Below are positions 49,730 through 58,106 of a DNA stretch of 64,000 bases, one piece after another. Source of the DNA: Cytophagaceae bacterium (GTDB lineage Bacteria; Bacteroidota; Bacteroidia; Cytophagales; Flexibacteraceae). The notes under the pieces were generated by a model. It ran no database searches and was not told the origin of the DNA. It saw nothing but the letters and a program-made list of their open reading frames with translations. The position numbers and the translations under genes are program-made. How positions within the stretch are numbered: the first letter of the stretch is position 1; every line of letters begins with the position of its first letter. The DNA lies in contig CANGYH010000001.1 in NCBI GenBank assembly GCA_947458545.1, forward strand, positions 744,001 to 808,000, read 5' to 3'.

Positions 49730-50644
49730 ATGGCCACCGCCCCTATCGCCCAACCGCTCAACCTGACGCCCGGCCCCTGGCCCGACTACCAACTGCTGGA
49801 TGCCGGCAACGGCGAGAAGCTGGAGCGGTTTGGCCCCCACACCGTCCGCCGGCCCGAGCCGCAGGCCATCTGGCAGCCTAGTTTGCCCGCGCAAGAGTGG
49901 GCCCGCCTAGCCCAGGCCACCTTTAGCCGCGAGAAGGGCAGCCAAGAGAAAGGCACGTGGAGCTTTCCCCCCACCCAGCCCGATCGGTGGTGGGTGGCAT
50001 ATCCCCTAACCGGCGGGCAAGCCGTGCTGAAGCTGAAGGTGAGCCTGTCCAGCTTCAAGCACGTGGGCATCTTCCCCGAGCAGGCACCCAACTGGGACTT
50101 TATCTATCAGCAGTGCCTGCGCCTGGGCCAGCCCCAGGTGCTTAACCTGTTTGCCTACACGGGCGGGGCCACCCTGGCAGCCCGGGCAGGCGGGGCCCAG
50201 GTAGCCCACGTAGAAGCTATGAAGCCCACCTTGAGCTGGGCCAACGAGAACGCCCAAGGCTCTGGCCTGGACGGCATCCGCTGGATGGCTGACGACGCCC
50301 TGGCCTTTGCCCGCCGCGAGGCCCGCCGGGGCAAAACCTACCAAGGCATCATATTAGACCCGCCTGCCTACGGCCGGGGCCCCAACGGCGAAAAGTGGCT
50401 GCTGGAAGAAGGCATCCAACCCCTGCTGGAGGCCTGCGCCGCCCTGCTAGACCCGGTGGCTGGGTTTGTGGTGCTCAATCTCTACAGCCTGGGCTACAGC
50501 CCCCTCATCGCCCGCAACCTGGCCCTGACCCAACTGGCCCCCAAGCTCCCTCCCACCCTGCAAGAGGCTTGCGGGGAGCTTTGCGTTGGCAGCGGCGCCG
50601 TCTGCACCCTGCCCCTGGGCACCTATTGGCAAGCAGCCTGGTAA
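49730..50644 (+). CDS. Class I SAM-dependent RNA methyltransferase (RlmI/RlmK-like)
   Basis: A 304-aa methyltransferase. It has a beta-rich N-terminal part and a Rossmann core with motif I (VLNLFAYTGGATLAAARAG pattern: NLFAYTGG), VEAMKPTLSWANEN as motif II/III, IRWMADDALAF, and the catalytic-loop motif DPPAYGRG typical of the 23S rRNA RlmI/RlmK and RsmD-like groups. The PUA domain of E. coli RlmI is not present. The probable substrate is a base in 23S rRNA, but which one is unknown. ATG 49730 is used; the long frame upstream is antisense-like overlap with the previous gene. Peptidase T follows 26 bp later. Confidence 0.87.
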   Translation: MATAPIAQPLNLTPGPWPDYQLLDAGNGEKLERFGPHTVRRPEPQAIWQPSLPAQEWARLAQATFSREKGSQEKGTWSFPPTQPDRWWVAYPLTGGQAVLKLKVSLSSFKHVGIFPEQAPNWDFIYQQCLRLGQPQVLNLFAYTGGATLAARAGGAQVAHVEAMKPTLSWANENAQGSGLDGIRWMADDALAFARREARRGKTYQGIILDPPAYGRGPNGEKWLLEEGIQPLLEACAALLDPVAGFVVLNLYSLGYSPLIARNLALTQLAPKLPPTLQEACGELCVGSGAVCTLPLGTYWQAAW

Positions 50645-50670
50645 AACACCCAATCCCAACACCCCTCCCT

Positions 50671-51915
50671 GTGATAGCCCCCACCCACCCCTCTGCCAGC
50701 TTGCTGGAGCGCTTTTGCCGCTACGTGCAGATAGACACCCAGTCTAACCCCAACAGCCAGACGGTGCCCACCACCGCCAAGCAAAAAGACCTGGGCCGCC
50801 TGCTGGTGCAAGAGCTGCAAGCCCTGGGCGCCATCGATGCCGAGCTAGACGACAAAGGCTATGTCTATGCCACCATCCCCGCCAGCCCCGGCTGCGAGGC
50901 CGAGCCCGTCATCATGCTCTGCGCCCACATGGATACCTCGCCCGATGCCAGCGGCACGGGCGTGCGGCCGCTGGTACACCCCAACTACCAAGGCCAAGAC
51001 CTCCCCTTGCCAGACGACCCCAGCATCGTCGTCTCTCCCGGCACAGACCCCGCCCTGCTGGCACAGCTGGGCCATACGCTCATCACAGCCTCTGGCACGA
51101 CGCTACTGGGGGCCGACAACAAGGCCGGCGTGGCCGAGATCATGACCGTGGCCGAGCGCCTGCTGCGCGGCGTACCGGGCCTGCGCCACGGCAAGGTGCG
51201 CATCCTCTTTACGCCGGACGAAGAGGTAGGCCGCGGGGCCGACCATGTGGACCTGCAGAAGCTGGGGGCCGATTTCGGCTACACGCTCGACGGTGAGGAG
51301 CGCGGCACCCTGGAAGACGAAACCTGGAACGCCGACGGCGCCACCGTCGTCTTCGACGGGGTGTCGGCCCACCCGGGCTTTGCCAAGGGCCGCTTGGTCA
51401 ACGCGGTGAAGGCGGCCGCTGGCTTTGTGGCCAGCCTGCCCGCAGACCAAAGCCCCGAGGCCACCGAAGGCCGGCAGGGCTTTGTCCACCCCGTATCCGC
51501 CACGGGCACTGCCGAGCGGGCCGAGGTCAAGCTCATCCTGCGCGACTTTACGCTGGAGGGGCTGGCGGCCCAGCATCAGTTGCTGCAGCGCCTGGCCCGC
51601 CAGGCTGCCGAGGCCCTGGGTGCTCAGATGCACTACCACCCCGCCGAGCAATACCGAAACATGAAGCAGGTGCTAGACCAGCATCCCCAGGTGGTGGAGC
51701 GCGCCCTGGCCGCCATGCGTCGCTGCGGACTACAGCCCGAGCGCCGCTCCATCCGCGGCGGCACGGATGGGGCCCGATTCACGCTCATGGGCTTGCCTTG
51801 CCCCAACCTGTTTGCCGGCGAGCACGCCTTCCATTCCAAAAAAGAGTGGGTGAGCCTGGAGGATATGGAGCTGGCCGTACAGGTAGCCCTGGAGGTACTG
51901 CGCGTACCAGCCTAA
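50671..51915 (+). CDS. pepT: Peptidase T (tripeptide aminopeptidase)
   Basis: A 414-aa cytosolic M20 metallopeptidase that removes N-terminal residues from tripeptides. Zinc ligands and catalytic residues are clear: H and D in CAHMDTSPDASG, GADNKAGVAEIM with the bridging Asp, FTPDEEVGRGADH with the catalytic Glu and ligand Glu, a later DFTLEG, and HAFHSKKEWVSLEDM at the end. The start is taken as GTG 50671, giving the usual length; the frame is open far upstream but that part lies inside the methyltransferase gene and is not conserved. No ATG is available at the right place. Confidence 0.94.
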   Translation: MIAPTHPSASLLERFCRYVQIDTQSNPNSQTVPTTAKQKDLGRLLVQELQALGAIDAELDDKGYVYATIPASPGCEAEPVIMLCAHMDTSPDASGTGVRPLVHPNYQGQDLPLPDDPSIVVSPGTDPALLAQLGHTLITASGTTLLGADNKAGVAEIMTVAERLLRGVPGLRHGKVRILFTPDEEVGRGADHVDLQKLGADFGYTLDGEERGTLEDETWNADGATVVFDGVSAHPGFAKGRLVNAVKAAAGFVASLPADQSPEATEGRQGFVHPVSATGTAERAEVKLILRDFTLEGLAAQHQLLQRLARQAAEALGAQMHYHPAEQYRNMKQVLDQHPQVVERALAAMRRCGLQPERRSIRGGTDGARFTLMGLPCPNLFAGEHAFHSKKEWVSLEDMELAVQVALEVLRVPA

Positions 51916-51987
51916 AGAACCCGCCCTGCCGTCGAACGCAGGGGCGCATTTAACACCCGGGTAACAAACGAGGCCATGCAATAGGCG

Positions 51988-51995
51988 CATATTTG
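51988..51995 (+). promoter_or_regulatory. -7-like box of the PLD-fold cargo gene
   Basis: CATATTTG, 46 bp before ATG 52042, in a 126-bp non-coding gap. The same octamer precedes the prolyl oligopeptidase start on the other strand. Confidence 0.35.
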
Positions 51996-52041
51996 TACAA
52001 AGAAAGCTGCCCGCCTTGTGCTTTCAGGGTAGCTTATTGGC

Positions 52042-54351
52042 ATGAAAAAACGCATACTTTTGGCCCTGGCAGCGGTAGGATTTGCCTATACCGCTCAGGC
52101 GCAAACAGCCATTACCATCCAGCAGGCCCGGGCCCAGGCCGTGGGGCAGACGGTCACCATTGGGGGCATTGTCACCAACGGGGGCGAGCTTGGCCGTCTG
52201 CGGTTTATTGACGACGGCACGGCAGGCATCGCCCTCTTTTACACATCAGATTCACTCGTGCGCGAGCCCGTCGTGCGTGGCGACAGTGTGTTTGTAACCG
52301 GCGTCCTTAAGCAGTTCAACAACCTGCTAGAGCTAGACCCCATCACCGTCAGCCGGGTCGTCTCTCAAAACAATCGCCTGCACGACACACTAGTTTTTAA
52401 TGCCGGCAACTGGGGCGCCGCCTACAGCGAAGACAACGAAGGCCGCCTGGTGCGTCTCAACCGCATCCCCCGCGTCACCAGCGGTACGGGCACGGCCATT
52501 ACCAGTTTCAACGTGACGGGCTCTGGGGCCAACTTCCGCCTCAATGGCGATGCCAGCCTGGCCATGCGGGTGCTTTCTACCAGCTCTGGCCCCTCGGGCA
52601 TTGTAGGCAAACCTACCCCGGCCGACACCTTCGACATCGTAGGCATCATGAGCCAGTTTAGCGCGGCCGTGCCCACCAGCGGCTATCAGCTCCAGCCCCG
52701 TCTTTACGACGACATCGTGCTGGGGCCTGCACCCAACTTCTCTAGCCGCATCTTCGAGACGAACGTTACCACCACTTCGCTCAGCCTTGGGTTTACCACT
52801 ACCAACCCCGGCAGCACACGCGTAGAGTTCGGCTCTACGCCTGCCCTCGGCAACATCCAAGACGACCCTACCCAGGTTACAAACCACACCTTCACCCTGC
52901 AAAACCTCACCCCTGGCACGGTCTATTGGGTGCGGGTAAGCAGCTCTAACGTTAACGGCACCACACAAGGGCCTATGCAGGTGTTTGCCACGCAGTCATT
53001 GTCGTCAGGCACTATCCGGGCCTACTTCAACCATAGCGTTGCCACCCAGGATGCGCTACCCGGCAACGAGGCCATAGTCTCTCAAGCAGGGCTTGACGAT
53101 ACGCTGATCAGCTACATCAACCGCGCGACCGAGTCGCTGGACATTGCCATCTACAACTGGAACAACACCGGGCTCTCCAACATAACCAACGCCGTTAATG
53201 CGGCCTACACCCGTGGCGTAAGGGTACGGATCATCACCGACGGCAGCGCCGTCAATGTAGGCCTTAATACGCTTAACCCGGCCATCCGAACCTTGCGCAG
53301 CCCAACCACTATGGCCTTTGGCCTGATGCACAACAAGTTTGTCATCATAGATGCCGACGCGGCAGATCCTTCCAAGCCCTGGCTCTGGACGGGCTCGCTC
53401 AACTGGACCGATGACATGGTGGTCGACGCCTGGAACAACGTCATCACCTTCCAAGACCAAGCCCTGGCCCGCAGCTACAAGGTAGAATTTGAGGAGATGT
53501 GGGGCTCAACCACCCTCACGCCCGGCAGTGTGTTTACCGGCCCCGGCTCTGCGGGCACGGCCCTGTTTGGCCCTTATAAGACAGACAACACGCCCCATTA
53601 CATCAAACTTGGCACCACGGGCAAAGAGGTAAATCTGTATTTCTCGCCGTCTGACGGTACGCAAGGCCAGATTATTGGGGCCATCAGCTCGGCTGAGTCA
53701 AGCTTCCAGATAGGCACCAACCTGATCACCCGCACCGAGTATGCCATTGCCATTCGCAACAAGTACCAGGCACTAGGCGCGGCCAGTTGCTCACGCGTTT
53801 TGGTAGATGACACAAGCCAGTCTGGCTCGGGTCTGGCGTATCGTATCATGCTGCCTACCTTGGGCAACAACCTACAAATGTTTGCCCCCAGGGGCACCTT
53901 CCACCACAAGTATGTAATTGTAGACCAAGAGGTTACCGCTGGCGATCCTAAAGTGGTGACAGGCTCGCACAACTGGAGCGGCTCTGCCGAGCAGCGGAAC
54001 GACGAGAACACCGTCATCGTGCACGACCAGCGCACGGCCAACCAGTACTATCAGGAGTTCCAGCAACGCTGGGCCGACGACGGGCAGACCAACTGCATCA
54101 CCGTCAGCATACAGCCCCGCCTTGCCTCGGCCATCCAACTGGCCCCCAACCCGGCCGAAGAGGGCGTTACCATCAGCCTGCCTACGTTGGCTGGCAAGCA
54201 GGTAAAACTGCTGGGTGCCGATGGCCGTCTGCTGCAAAGCCGTGTGGCTACGGGTGCCTCACTGTACTTACCTACGCACACGTTAGCGCCGGGCGCATAC
54301 CTCATCCAGGTAGAGGGTGTTGCCGTACCGGCCCGTTTTATGAAACAGTAA
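52042..54351 (+). CDS. Secreted phospholipase D-fold protein with OB-fold and T9SS domain
   Basis: A 769-aa exported protein with four parts. After a signal peptide (LLALAAVGFAYTAQAQ) there is an OB-fold of the YhcR nuclease type (VGQTVTIGGIVTNGGELG, VRGDSVFVTGVLKQFN). A fibronectin-III-like domain follows (FGSTPALGN, LTPGTVYWVRVSSSNVNG). Two PLD half-sites come next: HNKFVIID at H430-K432 and HHKYVIVD at H621-K623, both HxKxxxxD, with GSLNWTDD and GSHNWSGS after them. The end (APNPAEEGVTISLP, YLIQVEG) is a T9SS sorting domain. PLD-fold enzymes cleave phosphodiesters of phospholipids or nucleic acids; the OB-fold makes nuclease likelier. It has its own terminator. Confidence 0.87.
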   Translation: MKKRILLALAAVGFAYTAQAQTAITIQQARAQAVGQTVTIGGIVTNGGELGRLRFIDDGTAGIALFYTSDSLVREPVVRGDSVFVTGVLKQFNNLLELDPITVSRVVSQNNRLHDTLVFNAGNWGAAYSEDNEGRLVRLNRIPRVTSGTGTAITSFNVTGSGANFRLNGDASLAMRVLSTSSGPSGIVGKPTPADTFDIVGIMSQFSAAVPTSGYQLQPRLYDDIVLGPAPNFSSRIFETNVTTTSLSLGFTTTNPGSTRVEFGSTPALGNIQDDPTQVTNHTFTLQNLTPGTVYWVRVSSSNVNGTTQGPMQVFATQSLSSGTIRAYFNHSVATQDALPGNEAIVSQAGLDDTLISYINRATESLDIAIYNWNNTGLSNITNAVNAAYTRGVRVRIITDGSAVNVGLNTLNPAIRTLRSPTTMAFGLMHNKFVIIDADAADPSKPWLWTGSLNWTDDMVVDAWNNVITFQDQALARSYKVEFEEMWGSTTLTPGSVFTGPGSAGTALFGPYKTDNTPHYIKLGTTGKEVNLYFSPSDGTQGQIIGAISSAESSFQIGTNLITRTEYAIAIRNKYQALGAASCSRVLVDDTSQSGSGLAYRIMLPTLGNNLQMFAPRGTFHHKYVIVDQEVTAGDPKVVTGSHNWSGSAEQRNDENTVIVHDQRTANQYYQEFQQRWADDGQTNCITVSIQPRLASAIQLAPNPAEEGVTISLPTLAGKQVKLLGADGRLLQSRVATGASLYLPTHTLAPGAYLIQVEGVAVPARFMKQ

Positions 54352-54378
54352 GAGGCAGCATCCATTCGGAAGAAAAGC

Positions 54379-54410
54379 GCGCTGCCTGGGCCACCGGGCA
54401 GCGCTTTTTT
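54379..54410 (+). terminator. Rho-independent terminator of the PLD-fold gene
   Basis: An 11-bp stem (54379-54389 with 54394-54404, one G-U pair) with a 4-nt loop is followed by six T residues. Confidence 0.9.
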
Positions 54411-54443
54411 GTACCAAGCCCCTCCTGCAAAACGTCTAGCCCA

Positions 54444-54451
54444 CAACTTTG
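54444..54451 (+). promoter_or_regulatory. -7-like box of the alkaline phosphatase gene
   Basis: CAACTTTG ends 5 bp before ATG 54457, directly after the preceding terminator, so this gene must have its own promoter. Confidence 0.45.
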
Positions 54452-54456
54452 CATTT

Positions 54457-56127
54457 ATGCCCGCAATAACCCGTATTGCCTCTAACGTAGCACTTCTGGC
54501 CCTGGCCTGCACCCCTTTGGCACAAGCCCAGCACCGCTCTGGCCTAGGCGCCCCCCCTGCCCGCCCCCGGCTGGTGGTGGGCATCACCGTAGATCAGATG
54601 CGCTACGACTTTCTGTACCGCTACTGGGCCTGCTACGGCAAAGGAGGCATCAAACGGCTGGTGCAGAAGGGGTACAGCTTCGAGCAAGCGCATTACCCCT
54701 ACGCCCCCACCGTGACCGGGCCGGGCCACGCCAGCCTGTTTACGGGCACCAGCCCGGCCTACCACGGCATAGCTGGCAACCATTGGTGGGTGCGCCAGGC
54801 AGGGGCAGAAACCTACTGCACAGCAGACAGCACCGTGCAGGGCCTGGGGGCCAAAGGCGAGGCCGGGCAGATGTCTCCACGCAACCTGCTCACCACCACC
54901 ATCGGAGACGAGCTCAAGTTCGCCACCCGGGGCCAGGGCAAGGTCATCGGCGTAGCCCTCAAAGACCGCGGCTCCATCTTACCCGCAGGCCACCGGGCCG
55001 ACGCCGCCTATTGGTTCGACACCAAAAGCGGCAACTGGATCAGCAGCAATTACTATATGTCCACCCTGCCCGATTGGGTAAGTAGCTTCAACACACAAAA
55101 ATCGGCTGGCAACTATCTGCAACAGCCTTGGGCTCCCCTGCTGCCTGCCGAGGCCTACAACCACCTAGCCGGGCCCGACAGCTCCCTCTATGAGGGCCAG
55201 GTTACGGCCGGGGCGGGCACCCGAATGCCGGTAGATATCCCCCGATTTGTGCCTCGGGCAGGCTATGGTTTGCTCTACAACAGCGGGCTGGGCATCCACG
55301 TCACCACAGATTTTGCCCTGGCCGCCCTTAGCCAAGAGCAGTTGGGCAAACGGGCCGGCACCACGGATATGCTCTGCCTCAGCTACAGCAGCACGGATGT
55401 GGTGGGCCACATCTTCGGGCCCGACAGTTGGGAGGTGATGGATACCTACCTCCGCCTAGACCGCGACCTGGAGCGCCTGCTCGATGCCATTGATGACCAG
55501 GTAGGGCTCAAGAACGTGCTCGTCTTCCTTTCGGCAGACCATGGTGTGGTGCAGGTGCCAGACCTGGCTGCCAGCCAAAAGCTGCCTGCCGGGCGCTATG
55601 CGCAAAACCAAGCCCGCCAGGCCGCCGAAGCTCGCCTGGCCGAGCGCTATGGCGCCGGCACCTACGTGCTAGCAGAGCAAGGCGAGCAGCTCTATCTTAA
55701 CAGACCCTACCTCAAGGAGCGCCGCATCAGCGTAGATGAGGCTGCCGCAGTGGCCGCCGAGGCTGTGCGCGCCCTGCCCTGGTGCCAAAACGCCTGGGGG
55801 GCCTGGGCCCTCAAGGCCGCCGCCGTTACGGACCCGTTTGCCCGCCGCCTGGCCCTGGGCGCCCACCCCGAGCGCAGCGGAGATGTGTATTTTCTGCCCC
55901 GGCCGGGCTTCATCGAGTCTGAGCGCAGCCGCGGCACCACCCACGGCACACCGTACAGCTACGATACGCACGTGCCCATGCTCTTCTTTGGCTGGGGTGT
56001 GCCTAAAGGCCAGAGCCGACAAGCTGTCTCTATCACAGACATTGCCCCAACAGTATCGTCTCTGCTCAAGATGATGGAGCCATCAGGCTGCATCGGCCAG
56101 GCCCGCAGCTTTGAGGTGGAAGATTAA
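54457..56127 (+). CDS. Secreted alkaline phosphatase family protein (PafA-like)
   Basis: A 556-aa periplasmic or exported phosphomonoesterase or phosphodiesterase of the alkaline phosphatase superfamily. The signal peptide is MPAITRIASNVALLALACT plus PLAQAQ. The N-terminal metal ligand is in LVVGITVDQMRYDF, and the Thr nucleophile is in the PTVTGPGHASLFTG motif (about residues 84-97), as in PafA and nucleotide pyrophosphatases. Other metal ligands are in SYSSTDVVGHIFGPDSWE, FLSADHGVVQVP and the later THGTPYSYDTHVPMLFFG. This matches the Bacteroidota PafA group, which releases phosphate from many esters and is not inhibited by phosphate. It would liberate phosphate or nucleosides from extracellular nucleotides. 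Confidence 0.9.
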   Translation: MPAITRIASNVALLALACTPLAQAQHRSGLGAPPARPRLVVGITVDQMRYDFLYRYWACYGKGGIKRLVQKGYSFEQAHYPYAPTVTGPGHASLFTGTSPAYHGIAGNHWWVRQAGAETYCTADSTVQGLGAKGEAGQMSPRNLLTTTIGDELKFATRGQGKVIGVALKDRGSILPAGHRADAAYWFDTKSGNWISSNYYMSTLPDWVSSFNTQKSAGNYLQQPWAPLLPAEAYNHLAGPDSSLYEGQVTAGAGTRMPVDIPRFVPRAGYGLLYNSGLGIHVTTDFALAALSQEQLGKRAGTTDMLCLSYSSTDVVGHIFGPDSWEVMDTYLRLDRDLERLLDAIDDQVGLKNVLVFLSADHGVVQVPDLAASQKLPAGRYAQNQARQAAEARLAERYGAGTYVLAEQGEQLYLNRPYLKERRISVDEAAAVAAEAVRALPWCQNAWGAWALKAAAVTDPFARRLALGAHPERSGDVYFLPRPGFIESERSRGTTHGTPYSYDTHVPMLFFGWGVPKGQSRQAVSITDIAPTVSSLLKMMEPSGCIGQARSFEVED

Positions 56128-56178
56128 CAGGCATCTTGTAGAGCTAAAACCCTTCTTGCGCCCCTCCCCACCACCTTT

Positions 56179-56186
56179 TATCTTTA
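56179..56186 (+). promoter_or_regulatory. -7-like box of trhO
   Basis: TATCTTTA ends 4 bp before ATG 56191 and matches TAnnTTTG except for the last base. It would give a leaderless mRNA. Confidence 0.4.
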
Positions 56187-56190
56187 CAGA

Positions 56191-57162
56191 ATGGCCCTGC
56201 CCTACCGCGTTTTATTGTATTACTGCTTTGCCGAGGTGCAAGACGCCGCCTTGCTGCAACGCCAACAGCTCGAAAAGTGCCTGGAGCTTGACCTGCGCGG
56301 CCGCATCATCGTAGCGCCCGAGGGGCTAAATGGCACCGTATCGGGCACGCCCGAGGCCTGCCAGGCGTACATGGATTGGGTGCATGCCGACCCACGCTTT
56401 GCCGGTACAGACTTCAAGATAGAAGACGTGGCCGAGCAGGCCTTTGCCCGCATCAACGTGCGCCTCAAGCCAGAGATCGTCCATGCCGGGCTGCCCCACA
56501 TCAAGCCCTACGAGCGCACCGGCCAACACCTGACACCAGCCGAGTGGAAGGCCATGATGCAAGACCCAGACGTGGTCTTGCTGGACGTCCGCAGCGACTA
56601 TGAGCACAACCTAGGGCACTTCAAAGGCGCACGCCGGCTAGACATTGAGAACTTCCGCGAGCTACCCGAGCACCTGCACGAGATTGAAGACCTGAAGAGC
56701 AAGAAAGTGCTTACCTACTGCACCGGCGGCATCAAGTGCGAGAAAGCCTCGGCTTTTTTGCTTGAGCAGGGCTTCGAGAACGTGTACCAACTGCTGGGCG
56801 GCATCATCCGCTACGGGCTGGAAGAGGGCGGCGAGAACTTCGACGGCAAATGCTACGTGTTTGACAACCGCGTGGCCGTGGAGGTTAACCAGGTAAACCC
56901 TACCGTAGTGGCCCAGTGCTACGTCTGCGGTACGCAAACCGAGCGCATGGTAAACTGCGCCAACTCCGTCTGCAACCGGCACGTAACCATCTGCCCAGAC
57001 TGTGGCGTAAAGCTGGAGGGAGCCTGCAGCGAAGCCTGCCAGCAGCACCCGGCCAAACGACCCTACAACGAGCGGGGCGTCTACACCACCGACCTGAACG
57101 GCTACAAACCCGGCCTAGGCTACGAGGGCCTTTTCAAAAACCCCGATTCTGCACGTGCATAA
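56191..57162 (+). CDS. trhO: tRNA uridine(34) hydroxylase, rhodanese family
   Basis: A 323-aa protein of the YceA/TrhO family, which hydroxylates uridine 34 of certain tRNAs on the way to 5-methoxy- or carboxymethoxy-uridine. Family order is complete: N-terminal acylphosphatase-like domain with IIVAPEGLNGTVSG, rhodanese domain with LLDVRSDYEHNLGHFKGA and active-site C177 in TYCTGGIKCEKAS, then a C-terminal cysteine-rich part (CYVCG, CANSVCNRH, ICPDCG, ACSEAC) that could hold zinc. GGIIRYGLE is typical of the family. Its stop overlaps the start of the nucleoside phosphorylase by eight bases, so both form an operon. Confidence 0.95.
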   Translation: MALPYRVLLYYCFAEVQDAALLQRQQLEKCLELDLRGRIIVAPEGLNGTVSGTPEACQAYMDWVHADPRFAGTDFKIEDVAEQAFARINVRLKPEIVHAGLPHIKPYERTGQHLTPAEWKAMMQDPDVVLLDVRSDYEHNLGHFKGARRLDIENFRELPEHLHEIEDLKSKKVLTYCTGGIKCEKASAFLLEQGFENVYQLLGGIIRYGLEEGGENFDGKCYVFDNRVAVEVNQVNPTVVAQCYVCGTQTERMVNCANSVCNRHVTICPDCGVKLEGACSEACQQHPAKRPYNERGVYTTDLNGYKPGLGYEGLFKNPDSARA

Positions 57163-58033
57163 CCACGACGGCCCCAGCCTAAGCCCTACAGACCTGCTCC
57201 GCAATCCTGACGGCTCGGTCTATCACCTGGCGATCCCGTTTGGGGTGCTGCCCAAAACCATCATCACCGTGGGCGACCCAGATCGGGTAGAGCTGGTGAG
57301 CCGCTGCTTCGACGCCGTTGAGCATCGGTTTGGCAAACGCGAGTTTGTGACCCACATCGGGCGGATTGGCAGCAACCAGGTAGCTGTTGTATCAACGGGT
57401 ATAGGTACTGACAATATCGACATTGCGCTGCAAGAGCTGGATTTTCTGGTCAACATCAACCCCATCACCGCCCAGAGCAAACAGCCCCACACCAGCCTGC
57501 ACATCGTGCGCATTGGCACCACGGGCGCGCTACGGCCCGACTTGCTACCAGGCTCGGCCATCGTCAGCCACGGGGCCACCGGGTTCGATACGCTGATGCA
57601 GTTCTATCAGATACCACCCGGCAAGCAGAACGTGCTCCAGATGGATCGCGAGCTGGCCGAAACGCTTCTGCTAGACTTTACCCCCTACACCGTCTCGGCC
57701 ACGTGGGGCATGCTCAACGTGGCCGCGCAGCGGTTTGCCCATCCGGGCCATACGGCCACTTGCCCGGGCTTTTACGGCCCGCAAAGCCGCACCACCCGCC
57801 TACCCCTGCGCCACAGCCTGCTGGATGTACTGGCCCTGGCCCCGGCCCGGGCCGGGTTGGCCTTCACCAACTTCGAGATGGAGACGGCTGGCATCTTTGC
57901 CCTTGGGGCGCTGCTGGGCCATTGCACGGCCTCCATCAGCCTGGTGGTGGCCAACCGAGCCACCGGCAAAGTAGCCAAAGATGCCCAAGGCCAGATGGAA
58001 GCCCTTATCGAGGACGTCCTGGGGATTCTCTAA
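57155..58033 (+). CDS. Nucleoside phosphorylase (PNP/UDP family)
   Basis: A 292-aa enzyme that splits a purine or pyrimidine nucleoside with phosphate to a base and ribose 1-phosphate. The phosphate-binding region is TIITVGDPDRVEL; RFGKREFVTHIG, VVSTGIGTDNIDIALQEL and IVRIGTTGALRPDLLPGS follow the uridine phosphorylase/PNP-I pattern. The nucleoside-binding motif is FEMETAGIFALGALLGH. The uridine versus purine preference is not decided by sequence. The only workable start is GTG 57155, inside the end of trhO (8-bp overlap). A large hairpin ends the unit. Confidence 0.92.
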   Translation: MHNHDGPSLSPTDLLRNPDGSVYHLAIPFGVLPKTIITVGDPDRVELVSRCFDAVEHRFGKREFVTHIGRIGSNQVAVVSTGIGTDNIDIALQELDFLVNINPITAQSKQPHTSLHIVRIGTTGALRPDLLPGSAIVSHGATGFDTLMQFYQIPPGKQNVLQMDRELAETLLLDFTPYTVSATWGMLNVAAQRFAHPGHTATCPGFYGPQSRTTRLPLRHSLLDVLALAPARAGLAFTNFEMETAGIFALGALLGHCTASISLVVANRATGKVAKDAQGQMEALIEDVLGIL

Positions 58034-58043
58034 CCGCCATACC

Positions 58044-58093
58044 CCCCTAAGCACAGAAGGCTGCCCAAATGGGCAGCCTTCTGTGCTTAGGGG
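58044..58093. terminator. 23-bp perfect hairpin shared by convergent genes
   Basis: Bases 58044-58066 pair exactly with 58071-58093 around an AAAT loop. It lies between the nucleoside phosphorylase and prolyl oligopeptidase stops and probably ends both transcripts, although neither side has a long T run. Confidence 0.8.
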
Positions 58094-58106
58094 CTAGGCT
58101 CGGGGC

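Noticed and set aside
50395-50670. N-terminal extension of peptidase T
   Set aside because: The open frame upstream of GTG 50671 lies inside the methyltransferase gene and encodes a low-complexity Pro/Arg-rich stretch unlike any peptidase T.
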